DNA of 64,000 bases from Arthrobacter sp. Leaf137 (GTDB lineage Bacteria > Actinomycetota > Actinomycetes > Actinomycetales > Micrococcaceae), in the NCBI RefSeq assembly GCF_001423525.1, contig NZ_LMOI01000012.1:66115-130114 (forward strand), written 5' to 3'. Both the position numbers and the translations under genes were made by a program. The notes beneath the pieces were generated by a model, which was given only the letters and a program-made list of their open reading frames with translations, had not been told where the DNA came from and made no database searches. Of this stretch, positions 17,164 through 25,097 are shown piece by piece. The stretch's first letter is position 1. Every line of letters begins with the position of its first letter.

Positions 17164-17988
17164 ATGGGCAACGCCTCGGAGAAGGCAAACCGTGCAGTTT
17201 CCGGAGCGGCGTCGGCGAGCCGGAGCCCCGCGCTGCGGGTGTTGGCCCGCGCCGGATTCGTCGTCATCGGGCTGCTCCACATCCTGATCGGGGTGATTGC
17301 CCTGCAGATCGCCGGCGGGCAGGGCGGCGAGGCTGACCAGACCGGCGCCATCGGGGCGGTGGCTTCAAAGCCCGGCGGCGTTTTCCTGCTGTGGGCGGGT
17401 GCCGTCGCCTGCGCCGCGCTCGCACTGTGGATGGTCAGCGAGGCAGTTTTTGAGGCGCGTTCCCAGTCCGAGTCCAAGAAGAAGCTGCAAAAGGCCGGCA
17501 CTGCCGGCGGGAAGGCGCTGGTGTTCGGGGTCCTTGCCTTCACGTTCGCGGTGTTTGCCACCGGCGGAAGCAAGAGTTCGAGCCAGTCCGCTACGGACTT
17601 CACCGCGAAACTGATGGCTGCTCCTGCCGGCGTTGTGCTGTTGGTTGCCGTGGGCCTCGCCATCATCGGCGCCGGCGGCTACTACGCCTACAAGGGCTTT
17701 ACCCGGAACTTCATGGAGGACCTGCAGGACCCCGGCAGCGCCCGGACCGCTGTTGAATGGACCGGCAGCGTGGGGTATGTGGCCAAGGGTGTGGTGCTCG
17801 CCGTCGTTGGCGCCCTGGTGATCGCGGCCGCCGTCACAGCCGATCCGTCAAAGTCCACCGGCCTGGACGGGGGACTGAAGACGCTGGGCTCGCAACCTTA
17901 TGGCACCGTCCTGCTGGCTGTCATCGCGGTGGGGCTGGCCTGCTACGGGGTGTATTCGATGGCGAGGGCGCGGTACGGACGCTTCTAG
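17164..17988 (+). CDS. DUF1206 multi-pass membrane protein
   Basis: 274 residues; the ATG at 17164 follows AAAGGG and gives 'MGNASEKANRA'. The protein contains three repeated two-helix units, each beginning with an 'ARAGFVVIGLLHILIGVIAL'-like helix (about residues 22-45, 110-130 and 200-225), which is the DUF1206 pattern. It thus has about six membrane segments with short charged loops. The family is widespread in actinobacteria and cyanobacteria, but no biochemical role is established. It stands alone here, followed by a TetR gene on the other strand. Confidence 0.9.
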   Translation: MGNASEKANRAVSGAASASRSPALRVLARAGFVVIGLLHILIGVIALQIAGGQGGEADQTGAIGAVASKPGGVFLLWAGAVACAALALWMVSEAVFEARSQSESKKKLQKAGTAGGKALVFGVLAFTFAVFATGGSKSSSQSATDFTAKLMAAPAGVVLLVAVGLAIIGAGGYYAYKGFTRNFMEDLQDPGSARTAVEWTGSVGYVAKGVVLAVVGALVIAAAVTADPSKSTGLDGGLKTLGSQPYGTVLLAVIAVGLACYGVYSMARARYGRF

Positions 17989-18020
17989 CCGTCTGCCGGC
18001 TGCCCGGGGGCGATGCACGC

Positions 18021-18638
18021 TCAGCCGATGGGCCACCACTCGGGAAGCAGTTCGCGCAGGTCCGCCAGGAATTCGTCCACCGGGCGGGGCGAGGCCTCCA
18101 CCAGGCGGGACTCCAGCGCCCCCACCACGCCGTACGCGATGAACCGGGCAACCATCGGCTGCGGGACTTCCCGGCCGCCCGGTGCCGGTACCGCAATGGC
18201 GCGCCGCTCGAGCAGCAGGCGGACGGAACCCTCGAAGTGTGCTCCGAGCATGGCATGCAGGCCACCCGTTCCCGCGTCGGTGACCAGTCCCCGGCGGTAG
18301 ATGGCGCGGTGCCGGTCCAGGTGCCGGACCACGCCGGCCGTGACCGCGCCGATGGCAGGGCCGATGTCGCCGCCAGCGGCGCTGAGGTGTTCCGCGCGGA
18401 GCACGTCCAGTTCTTCGGAAAGGACCCTCCGCAGCAGGGCTGCAGGCGAGGCGGCGTGCTGGTAAAAGGTGGACCTGTTGACCCCGGCGGCGGCTGCGAC
18501 CTGCCCCGCGGCCAGCGCTCCGGCGTCGTTCTCCCCGGCAAGGTCCAGGATGGCCGAGGCCAGCTTTTCCCGGCTGCGGAGAGCCCGCGGGTCCCGAAGC
18601 ACAGGGACTTCGGGGTCCCGTTTCGGTTGCGATGTCAT
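18021..18638 (-). CDS. TetR-family transcriptional regulator
   Basis: 205 residues from the ATG at 18638 ('MTSQPKRDPEVP'). The helix-turn-helix runs from 'SREKLASAILDLAGE' to 'AAAAGVNRSTFYQHAASPAALL' (about residues 22-67). The C-terminal domain is helical and of no recognised ligand class. It is divergent from the SDR/alcohol dehydrogenase pair, with a 20-bp inverted repeat (18711-18730) in the shared spacer, so it most likely represses that operon. Confidence 0.9.
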   Translation of the reverse strand: MTSQPKRDPEVPVLRDPRALRSREKLASAILDLAGENDAGALAAGQVAAAAGVNRSTFYQHAASPAALLRRVLSEELDVLRAEHLSAAGGDIGPAIGAVTAGVVRHLDRHRAIYRRGLVTDAGTGGLHAMLGAHFEGSVRLLLERRAIAVPAPGGREVPQPMVARFIAYGVVGALESRLVEASPRPVDEFLADLRELLPEWWPIG

Positions 18639-18710
18639 GCAGGTCACACTCCCGGGTGATCTTGGCCGCCGGCGGTGGATAAACCGCCACATCGAGCGTA
18701 CCGTTCTAAC

Positions 18711-18730
18711 TATCCAACAAATGTCGGATA
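18711..18730. promoter_or_regulatory. Inverted repeat TATCC-N10-GGATA between TetR and SDR genes (candidate operator)
   Basis: TATCC at 18711-18715 and GGATA at 18726-18730 form a symmetric 20-bp element in the divergent spacer, 55 bases before the SDR start. The inner bases partly continue the symmetry (ACA and TGT). Size and place suit a TetR dimer site. Confidence 0.5.
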
Positions 18731-18784
18731 AATGTCTTGGGCCGCTTCGTTGACAACCCGGCCCGCTGTGGAAAGGAAGCACCC

Positions 18785-19525
18785 ATGTCCCGTTTTGACG
18801 GACGAGTCGCCATCATCACCGGAGGAGCCAGCGGCATCGGCCGGGCCACTGCTGTCCGCTTTGCCAGTGAAGGCGGGTCCGTGGTGGTTGCGGACATCCA
18901 GGACGAACTGGCCGCCCAGGTGGCCGCAGAGATCGGCGCCGCCGGCGGCCAGGCGCGGGCCTTCCATCTGGACGTGACCAGCGAATCCGGCTGGGCCGGC
19001 GTCGTGGCTTTCGCCCTCGGGGAATTCGGCCGGCTCGACGTACTGGTCAACAACGCGGGCATCGGCGACAACCAGGCCATCGAAGACACCAGCGTTGAGA
19101 CGTATGCCAAGGTGGTGGCCGTGACGCAGACCAGCGTATTCCTCGGCGAGAAGGCTGCAGCGGAAGCCCTGAAGGCGTCCGGGAACGGTGCCGTGGTCAA
19201 CGTGTCCTCCATGTTCGGCATCGTTGGTGGCTTCGGAACCTCTCCCGCTTACGCGGCGGCCAAGGGCGCCGTCCGCACCCTCACCAAGAACACCGCACTC
19301 GGCTGGGCCACGCAGGGAATCCGCGTGAACTCCGTCCACCCGGGGTTCATCGACACCCCGATCCTTGGTGACACGGACCGCAGGCTCCTGACGGACACCA
19401 CGCCCATGGCCCGGCTGGGCCGTCCCGAGGACGTTGCCGCCGTCATACTCTTCGCCGCCAGCGACGACGCCGCATTCATGACCGGGTCCGAACTGGTGGT
19501 CGACGGCGGCTACACCGCCCGCTGA
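18785..19525 (+). CDS. Short-chain dehydrogenase/reductase (SDR)
   Basis: 246 residues of the classical SDR family. The NAD(P) motif 'TGGASGIG' is at 12-19, 'NNAG' at 89-92, catalytic Ser142 in 'NVSSMFG', and Tyr156/Lys160 in 'YAAAK'. Asp37 in 'VVADIQD' after the second strand suggests NAD rather than NADP. The ATG follows AGGAAG. It is the first gene of a two-gene unit with the zinc alcohol dehydrogenase, under the divergent TetR regulator. The pair would oxidise an alcohol or interconvert hydroxy and keto groups (for instance on a cyclic or terpenoid alcohol); the substrate is not known. Confidence 0.93.
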   Translation: MSRFDGRVAIITGGASGIGRATAVRFASEGGSVVVADIQDELAAQVAAEIGAAGGQARAFHLDVTSESGWAGVVAFALGEFGRLDVLVNNAGIGDNQAIEDTSVETYAKVVAVTQTSVFLGEKAAAEALKASGNGAVVNVSSMFGIVGGFGTSPAYAAAKGAVRTLTKNTALGWATQGIRVNSVHPGFIDTPILGDTDRRLLTDTTPMARLGRPEDVAAVILFAASDDAAFMTGSELVVDGGYTAR

Positions 19526-19584
19526 CCGGACCACCTCCGAGCATCCAACCGACCACAATTCAGCAGCAACAGGAAGGGCATCGC

Positions 19585-20631
19585 ATGCGCGCGATCGTAT
19601 TCAAGGAATGGCAGCAGTTTCCCGAACTCGAAGAGGTGGACCTGCCTACTCCCGGTCCAGGCGAGGTGCTGCTGAAGGTGGCCGGGGCCGGAGCCTGCCA
19701 CTCTGACGTCAGCATCTTCGAGGACTTCACTGCTGAAGTTCCCGGGAACATGACCAAGGGCTTCGTGCTGGGCCACGAGAACTCGGGTTGGGTGGAGGAA
19801 CTGGGCGCGGGCGTGGACGGCATCGAGGTGGGTGCCGCCTACCTGGTCTACGGCCCCATCGGCTGCGGCCACTGCAAGGCATGTTCCCGCGGCCAGGACA
19901 CCTACTGCGAGAATGCCGCAACCAACCCCTACCTGGGCATCGGCCTGGGCCGCGACGGCGGCATGGCTGAGTACGTCACGGTCCCCGTGCGCAACCTGAT
20001 CCCGCTCGGGGATGCGGATCCCATCGCGGCGGCACCGCTGGCCGACGCCGCCCTGACCCCGTACCACGCCATTAAGACCGCCCTGCCGCACCTGAACGGC
20101 GGTGGGCGTTTTGCGCTGGTGGTGGGGCTTGGCGGCCTGGGGCAGATCGCCGTCCAGATCCTCAAAGCGCTGACCGGGGCCACTGTTATTGCCACGGACA
20201 TGAAGCCCGAGGCGATGGCCAAGGCGGAAGCGGCAGGGGCCCTCACGGTTCCCGGTGGCGCGGACCAGGTGGCACGGATCCGGGAAATCACCGGCGGCCG
20301 CGGCGTTGACGCCGCGTTCGACTTCGTCGGTGTCACCCCGACGATCGCCACCGCCACCGGGTCGATGGCCGTCGGCGGGCGGCTGACAGTCGTCGGGATT
20401 GCCGGCGGTGTACACGAATGGACGTTCTTCAACACCCCCTACGAGTCCACCATCACCAACACGTATTGGGGAACCATTGAGGAACTCCACGAAGTGGTGG
20501 ACATGTACCGGGCGGGGCAGATCATCCCGGAAATCGAAACCTTTTCCCTGGAGGACGGGCTCACCGCCTACCGGAAGCTGGCAGGCGGGCAGCTGAGCGC
20601 CCGCGCCGTGGTGGTTCCGCACGAGGCATAG
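19585..20631 (+). CDS. Zinc-dependent NAD(P) alcohol dehydrogenase (MDR family)
   Basis: 348 residues. Catalytic zinc ligands Cys38 and His64 with Glu65 ('GHENSGWV'), structural zinc Cys 94, 97, 100 and 108 ('CGHCKAC...C'), and the Rossmann motif in 'VVGLGGLGQIAVQ'. Asp at 'IATDMKPE' indicates NAD preference. All key residues are present, so it should be active. It begins 59 bases after the SDR stop and probably shares its promoter and TetR control. Confidence 0.93.
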   Translation: MRAIVFKEWQQFPELEEVDLPTPGPGEVLLKVAGAGACHSDVSIFEDFTAEVPGNMTKGFVLGHENSGWVEELGAGVDGIEVGAAYLVYGPIGCGHCKACSRGQDTYCENAATNPYLGIGLGRDGGMAEYVTVPVRNLIPLGDADPIAAAPLADAALTPYHAIKTALPHLNGGGRFALVVGLGGLGQIAVQILKALTGATVIATDMKPEAMAKAEAAGALTVPGGADQVARIREITGGRGVDAAFDFVGVTPTIATATGSMAVGGRLTVVGIAGGVHEWTFFNTPYESTITNTYWGTIEELHEVVDMYRAGQIIPEIETFSLEDGLTAYRKLAGGQLSARAVVVPHEA

Positions 20632-20771
20632 GCCGTGGTGGCCGGGCTGCACGGTCCGGCCACCGCTCTCAGACCTGAGGGCCGGGCGTACCGCCATCCG
20701 AAGCGTGTTCCCTCGCTGGGAATATGGTCGAATCCCTCGATTAGGGGGAGGACGGGGATTACCGTAGAGGG

Positions 20772-22160
20772 GTGACTGACCGTCCCGAAATCTCCACCGT
20801 TGGCGAACTGCGTGCCACGGGCCATGTCCTGAAGGACCTGCGCCACGAAATCCGAGACAACCTGCTGGCCGCGCTCGCGCACGGGCGGGATCCCTGGCCT
20901 GGGCTGTACGGGTTCGGCCGGACCGTCCTGCCCCAGCTGGAGCGGGCGCTGATCGCCGGCCATGACCTGGTGCTGCTGGGCGAACGGGGCCAGGGCAAGA
21001 CCCGGGTGCTGCGCACGCTGGCCGGGCTGCTCGACGAATGGTCGCCGGTCATCGATGGCTCTGAGCTGAACGAACATCCCTACGAACCGATCACGGAAGC
21101 CTCGCGGGCCCTTGCCGCCTCGGAGGGGGACCGGTTACGGGTTGGCTGGCGGCACCGCTCGGAACGGTACGTGGAGAAGCTGGCCACCCCGGACACTTCC
21201 GTGGCGGACCTCATCGGTGACGTGGACCCCATGCGGGTGGCCGAGGGCCGCCGCCTGGGCGATCCCGAAACAATTCATTACGGACTGATTCCGCGCTCCA
21301 ACCGCGGCATCATCGCCATCAACGAACTTCCGGACCTTGCCGAGCGGATCCAGGTGGCCATGCTCAACGTGATGGAGGAACGGGACATCCAGATCCGCGG
21401 CTACGTGCTGCGGCTGCCACTGGACGTCTTGGTGGTGGCATCGGCGAACCCCGAGGACTACACCAACCGCGGCCGGATCATCACCCCGCTGAAGGACCGC
21501 TTCGGCGCCGAGATCCGCACCCACTACCCCATAGAACTGGAGGACGAGGTTGCCGTCATCCGGCAGGAGGGGCGGCTCGTGGCGGACGTGCCCGCCGTCA
21601 TCCTTGAGATTCTGGCCCGGTACACACGTGCCCTGCGGCATTCACCGGCCATCAACCAGACGTCCGGGGTCTCCGCACGGTTTGCCATTGCCGGGGCGGA
21701 GACGCTGGCCGCCGCGGCCCTGCGAAGGGCCAGCCTCCGCGGCGAGGACGAGGCTGTTGCCCGGATCATCGACCTGGAACCGGCAGTGGAAGTCCTCAGC
21801 GGCAAGTTGGAATTTGAATCCGGTGAGGAAGGCCGCGAACAGGGCATCCTGGACCACCTCCTGCGCACCGCCACCGCCGAAGCCGTCAGGGCCCATTTCC
21901 AGGGCATCGACATGGGCCCGCTCGTAGCCGCGTTCGACGGCCACCGGACAGTGACCACCGGCGGGCAGGTTACGGCAAAGGAGTTCCTGGCCAACCTCCC
22001 ATCGCTGAACGGATCGGGCCTGTACGACCTGATTGGCAAGCGCATGGGTGCGCAGAACGACGGGCAGCGAGCCGCCGCCGTCGAACTTGCCCTCGAAGGG
22101 CTGTACCTCGGCCGGCGGATCTCCAAAGAGGCCGACGACGAAGAAACGGTCTACGGCTGA
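20772..22160 (+). CDS. MoxR-type AAA+ ATPase (magnesium-chelatase-subunit-like)
   Basis: 462 residues from a GTG directly behind a GAGGGG stretch. The AAA+ core has Walker A 'GERGQGKT' (70-77), Walker B in 'GIIAINELPDL', sensor 1 at 'VVASANPEDYTNRG', and an arginine finger region near 'PLKDRFGAEI'. This is the MoxR/ChlI-like branch, which works with VWA-domain partners as a chaperone or metal-insertion motor. The VWA gene follows 31 bases later. The C-terminal 130 residues form the lid and an added helical part. The client is unknown. Confidence 0.92.
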   Translation: MTDRPEISTVGELRATGHVLKDLRHEIRDNLLAALAHGRDPWPGLYGFGRTVLPQLERALIAGHDLVLLGERGQGKTRVLRTLAGLLDEWSPVIDGSELNEHPYEPITEASRALAASEGDRLRVGWRHRSERYVEKLATPDTSVADLIGDVDPMRVAEGRRLGDPETIHYGLIPRSNRGIIAINELPDLAERIQVAMLNVMEERDIQIRGYVLRLPLDVLVVASANPEDYTNRGRIITPLKDRFGAEIRTHYPIELEDEVAVIRQEGRLVADVPAVILEILARYTRALRHSPAINQTSGVSARFAIAGAETLAAAALRRASLRGEDEAVARIIDLEPAVEVLSGKLEFESGEEGREQGILDHLLRTATAEAVRAHFQGIDMGPLVAAFDGHRTVTTGGQVTAKEFLANLPSLNGSGLYDLIGKRMGAQNDGQRAAAVELALEGLYLGRRISKEADDEETVYG

Positions 22161-22191
22161 CCGCAGGCCTGCAGCCACAACAGGAGGCAGC

Positions 22192-24192
22192 ATGACCCTT
22201 CACGACAGGTCACGGTACGGCCGGTACGCCGGCGGTCCGGACCCGCTGGCCCCGCCCGTGGACCTCGCCGAGGCACTCGATGCCGTGGCCGAGGACGTGA
22301 TGGACGGTTACTCGCCCCGCCACGCCCTGCAGGAGTTCCTCCGGCGCGGCGGCCGGAACCGGGACGGCCTGGACAACCTGGCCCGCCGCGTGCAGGAACG
22401 GCGCAAGGACCTGCTGAGCCGGCACCGGCTGGACGGCACGCTCGATGCCGTCCGTAAACTGCTGGATACGGCAGTCCTGGAAGAGCGCAAACAGCTGGCC
22501 AGGGACGCCATGATGGACAATACGGACCGCGCCATCCGGGAGATGCAGCTGCAGAACCTGCCGCCGTCCACGGCGGCAGCGGTCAACGAACTTGCCTCCT
22601 ACGACTGGCAGTCGGGCACCGCCAGGGAGGCGTACGAACGCATCAGGGACCTCCTGGGACGCGAAGTCCTGGACCAGCGGTTCGCCGGCATGAAGCAGGC
22701 CCTGGAGAACGCCACCGACGAGGACCGCAAAACCGTCAGCGACATGCTCCGCGACCTGAACGGACTCCTGGGCAGGCACCGCCGGGGCGAGGACACCGCG
22801 GCGGACTTCCAGGAGTTCATGGCAAAACACGGGCAGCACTTTCCCGAAAACCCGCAGTCGGTCGAAGAGCTGGTGGATGCGCTGGCCAAACGGTCCGCCG
22901 CCGCACAGCGGCTCCTGCAGTCCATGTCACCGGAGCAGCGCGAAGAGCTGATGCGCCTCTCTGCCCAGGCCTTCGGCTCGGCAGGGCTGATGGACCAGCT
23001 CAACGAACTCGACGGAAACCTCCAGGCGCTGCGGCCCGGCGAAGACTGGAACGGTTCGGAGACCTTCGACGGGCAGGAAGGCCTTGGCCTGGGGGACGGG
23101 ACTGGAGTCCTGCAGGACCTGGCAGAACTGGACGGATTGTCCGAACAGCTGTCGCAGTCCTACAACGGCTCACGCCTGGACGACCTTGACCTCGACGCCC
23201 TCAGCCGCCAGCTGGGCCCGGACGCCGCCGTCAGCGCCCGTACCCTGGCCGAGATCGAGCGGGCCATGGAGGACGGCGGCTACCTGCGCCGGGGACCCGA
23301 TGGCGACCTCCGCCTGTCCCCACAGGCTATGCGGCGCCTCGGCAAGTCCTTGCTGCAGGACACTGCACGGCAGCTGTCCGGGCGGCAGGGGCAGCGGGAC
23401 ACCCGCCTGGCTGGAGCGGCCGGAGAGCAGACCGGCTCCAGCCGTCCGTGGGAGTTCGGGGATGCGGAGCCCTGGGACGTCACCCGCACCATGACCAACG
23501 CGATCCAGCGCACCATGTCCGACGGCGGGAACCCGGCCCGGGAACTCCGGCTCACCCCGGAAGACATCGAGGTGGCCGAAACCGAAGCCCGCACCCAGGC
23601 CGCCGTGGTGCTCCTGGTTGACGTGTCCTTTTCCATGGCCGCCGAGGGGCGGTGGGTGCCGATGAAAAGGACGGCCCTGGCGCTGCACCACCTTGTGTCC
23701 ACCCGGTTCCGCGGCGACCGGCTGCAGCTGGTCACGTTCGGCCGCTATGCGCAGTCCATGGACATCGGTGAACTCACGTCGCTGCCGGCACTGCGGGAGC
23801 AAGGGACGAACCTGCACCACGGGCTGCTGCTGGCCGCGCGCTTCTTCCGCCGGCACCCGTCCATGCAGCACGTCCTGCTGGTGGTGACCGACGGCGAGCC
23901 GACGGCACACCTGCTCCCGGACGGCGACTCCTGGTTCAACTGGCCGCCGGACACCGAAACCATCCGCGTCACAGTCGCCGAGCTGGACCGGCTGGGGCGC
24001 TCCGGCGTGCAGGCCACTTTCTTCCGGCTCGGCGACGACCCCGGGCTGGAACGCTTCGTGCAGCGGATGGCCCGCCGGATCGAGGCGCGGGTGGTGGCCC
24101 CGGACGTCGGCGGCCTGGGCGCCGCAGTGGTGGGGGAGTACCTCCGCGCCCACGTCCGCAGCTCCTACAGCGACACCGACTGGGCCCTCTAG
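22192..24192 (+). CDS. VWA-domain protein, partner of the MoxR ATPase
   Basis: 666 residues from an ATG with a strong AGGAGG site seven bases upstream; a reading from 22033 would overlap the ATPase gene and is rejected. Residues 1-450 are helical and charged with no known fold, including Gln/Leu/Asp-rich stretches. The C-terminal 190 residues are a von Willebrand A domain with an intact MIDAS: Asp477-x-Ser-x-Ser in 'LLVDVSFSM', a Thr in the 'REQGTNLHHGL' loop, and 'VVTDGEPT'. The pair resembles ChlI/ChlD-type and MoxR-VWA systems, where the VWA protein presents a metal or protein client to the ATPase ring. No third gene of such a system is adjacent. Confidence 0.92.
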   Translation: MTLHDRSRYGRYAGGPDPLAPPVDLAEALDAVAEDVMDGYSPRHALQEFLRRGGRNRDGLDNLARRVQERRKDLLSRHRLDGTLDAVRKLLDTAVLEERKQLARDAMMDNTDRAIREMQLQNLPPSTAAAVNELASYDWQSGTAREAYERIRDLLGREVLDQRFAGMKQALENATDEDRKTVSDMLRDLNGLLGRHRRGEDTAADFQEFMAKHGQHFPENPQSVEELVDALAKRSAAAQRLLQSMSPEQREELMRLSAQAFGSAGLMDQLNELDGNLQALRPGEDWNGSETFDGQEGLGLGDGTGVLQDLAELDGLSEQLSQSYNGSRLDDLDLDALSRQLGPDAAVSARTLAEIERAMEDGGYLRRGPDGDLRLSPQAMRRLGKSLLQDTARQLSGRQGQRDTRLAGAAGEQTGSSRPWEFGDAEPWDVTRTMTNAIQRTMSDGGNPARELRLTPEDIEVAETEARTQAAVVLLVDVSFSMAAEGRWVPMKRTALALHHLVSTRFRGDRLQLVTFGRYAQSMDIGELTSLPALREQGTNLHHGLLLAARFFRRHPSMQHVLLVVTDGEPTAHLLPDGDSWFNWPPDTETIRVTVAELDRLGRSGVQATFFRLGDDPGLERFVQRMARRIEARVVAPDVGGLGAAVVGEYLRAHVRSSYSDTDWAL

Positions 24193-24302
24193 GCAATTCC
24201 GGTGTCCAGGCCAGCCTCCGAAATGAGCTCGGCGAGCCAGGGGCGGTGCTCGCGGTGGAACGTCAGCAGGGCGGACCCTTGAACCGGCGCCCCTCCGGGC
24301 AT
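24189..24302 (-). pseudogene. Possible C-terminal gene remnant (37 codons)
   Basis: A short minus-strand frame between the VWA and RibD-C genes reads, for its last 30 codons, like a real protein C-terminus ('FHREHRPWLAELISEAGL') with high third-position GC. No ribosome-binding site or N-terminal part is visible, so it may be the tail of a deleted gene. Function unknown. Confidence 0.22.
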
Positions 24303-24346
24303 AACATGGCGGCCACATCCACGCCGATCAGTCCAAGGAGCCGGCC

Positions 24347-24976
24347 ATGGGCGCCATACCTGCTGAAACGTCACCAGCAACCCTGATGGTGGACCTCATC
24401 ATCTCGCTGGACGGGTATGCCTCCGCCGAGGGGTGGCCCGGCTGGTGGGGACTGGAAGGGCCGGAGTACCTGGCCTGGCTGGACGAAGAGGCGGCCAAGA
24501 ACTACACCTTCCTTCTGGGGGCCAACACGTACCGGCTGATGTACGGCATGTCTGCCCAGGCAGCGGCCGACCGCACCGGGTTCTCCGCGGAGGAGGGCGC
24601 CAGCCTCACCGGCCTGGCCGCCGTACCCAAGATGGTGTTCTCGTCCACGCTGCAGGCGCCCCTGGACTGGCCGAACTCCACCCTGGTCACCGGGGACGCT
24701 GCGGAGGCAGTCCGGGAGCTGAAGCGGACCGGAACAGGACCGCTGAGCACTCTCGGCAGCCTGAAGCTGACCAGGTCATTGCTCGCCGCTGGCCTGGTGG
24801 ACCGTTTCCGGCTGGTTGTCTTCCCGGTGATCACTGGCGCCACCGGCCGGGAACGGATCTACGACGGTTACCCGGACGTGATGCTGGAGATGGTGCAGAG
24901 CAGGACCTTTGACGGCCGGCTGCAGTTGCTGGAGTACGTTCCCACGGTCCTCGCCGGCCCGCCCGGCAGCAGGTGA
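24347..24976 (+). CDS. RibD C-terminal/dihydrofolate-reductase-family protein
   Basis: 209 residues with the DHFR-like fold of the RibD C-terminal family: 'LIISLDGYASAEG' near the start, 'FLLGANTYRLM' (glycine plus hydroxyl NADPH-contact segment), and 'LGSLKLTRSLLAAGLVDRFRLVVFPVITG' near 140-170, all family marks. Proteins of this group are NADPH-dependent reductases of unknown substrate, often named after yyaP/yqjY; they are not true riboflavin enzymes. A second, shorter family member is at 55130. It starts 155 bases after the VWA gene. Confidence 0.9.
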   Translation: MGAIPAETSPATLMVDLIISLDGYASAEGWPGWWGLEGPEYLAWLDEEAAKNYTFLLGANTYRLMYGMSAQAAADRTGFSAEEGASLTGLAAVPKMVFSSTLQAPLDWPNSTLVTGDAAEAVRELKRTGTGPLSTLGSLKLTRSLLAAGLVDRFRLVVFPVITGATGRERIYDGYPDVMLEMVQSRTFDGRLQLLEYVPTVLAGPPGSR

Positions 24977-25020
24977 GCGGAGCACGCTGCGGGAAGAGTG
25001 TCACCGGAAGACGCAAATGC

Positions 25021-25058
25021 TTGAACATTGAACTAACTGGACGTAGGATTTAGTTCAA
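25021..25058 (+). promoter_or_regulatory. Promoter with overlapping inverted repeat before the RibA-monooxygenase fusion
   Basis: A -35-like TTGAAC (25021-25026) and a -10-like TAGGAT (25044-25049) are 17 bases apart. A perfect 9-bp inverted repeat, TTGAACTAA (25028-25036) and TTAGTTCAA (25050-25058), covers the spacer and the -10. Further TTGAA/TTCAA half-sites flank it (25021 and 25061-25065). A repressor bound here would block the promoter; MarR- or TetR-type regulators bind such sites. No such regulator gene is adjacent. Confidence 0.65.
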
Positions 25059-25097
25059 GCTTCAAGTATTTCCGTTTTCTGATTGGCGAGGACCCCC

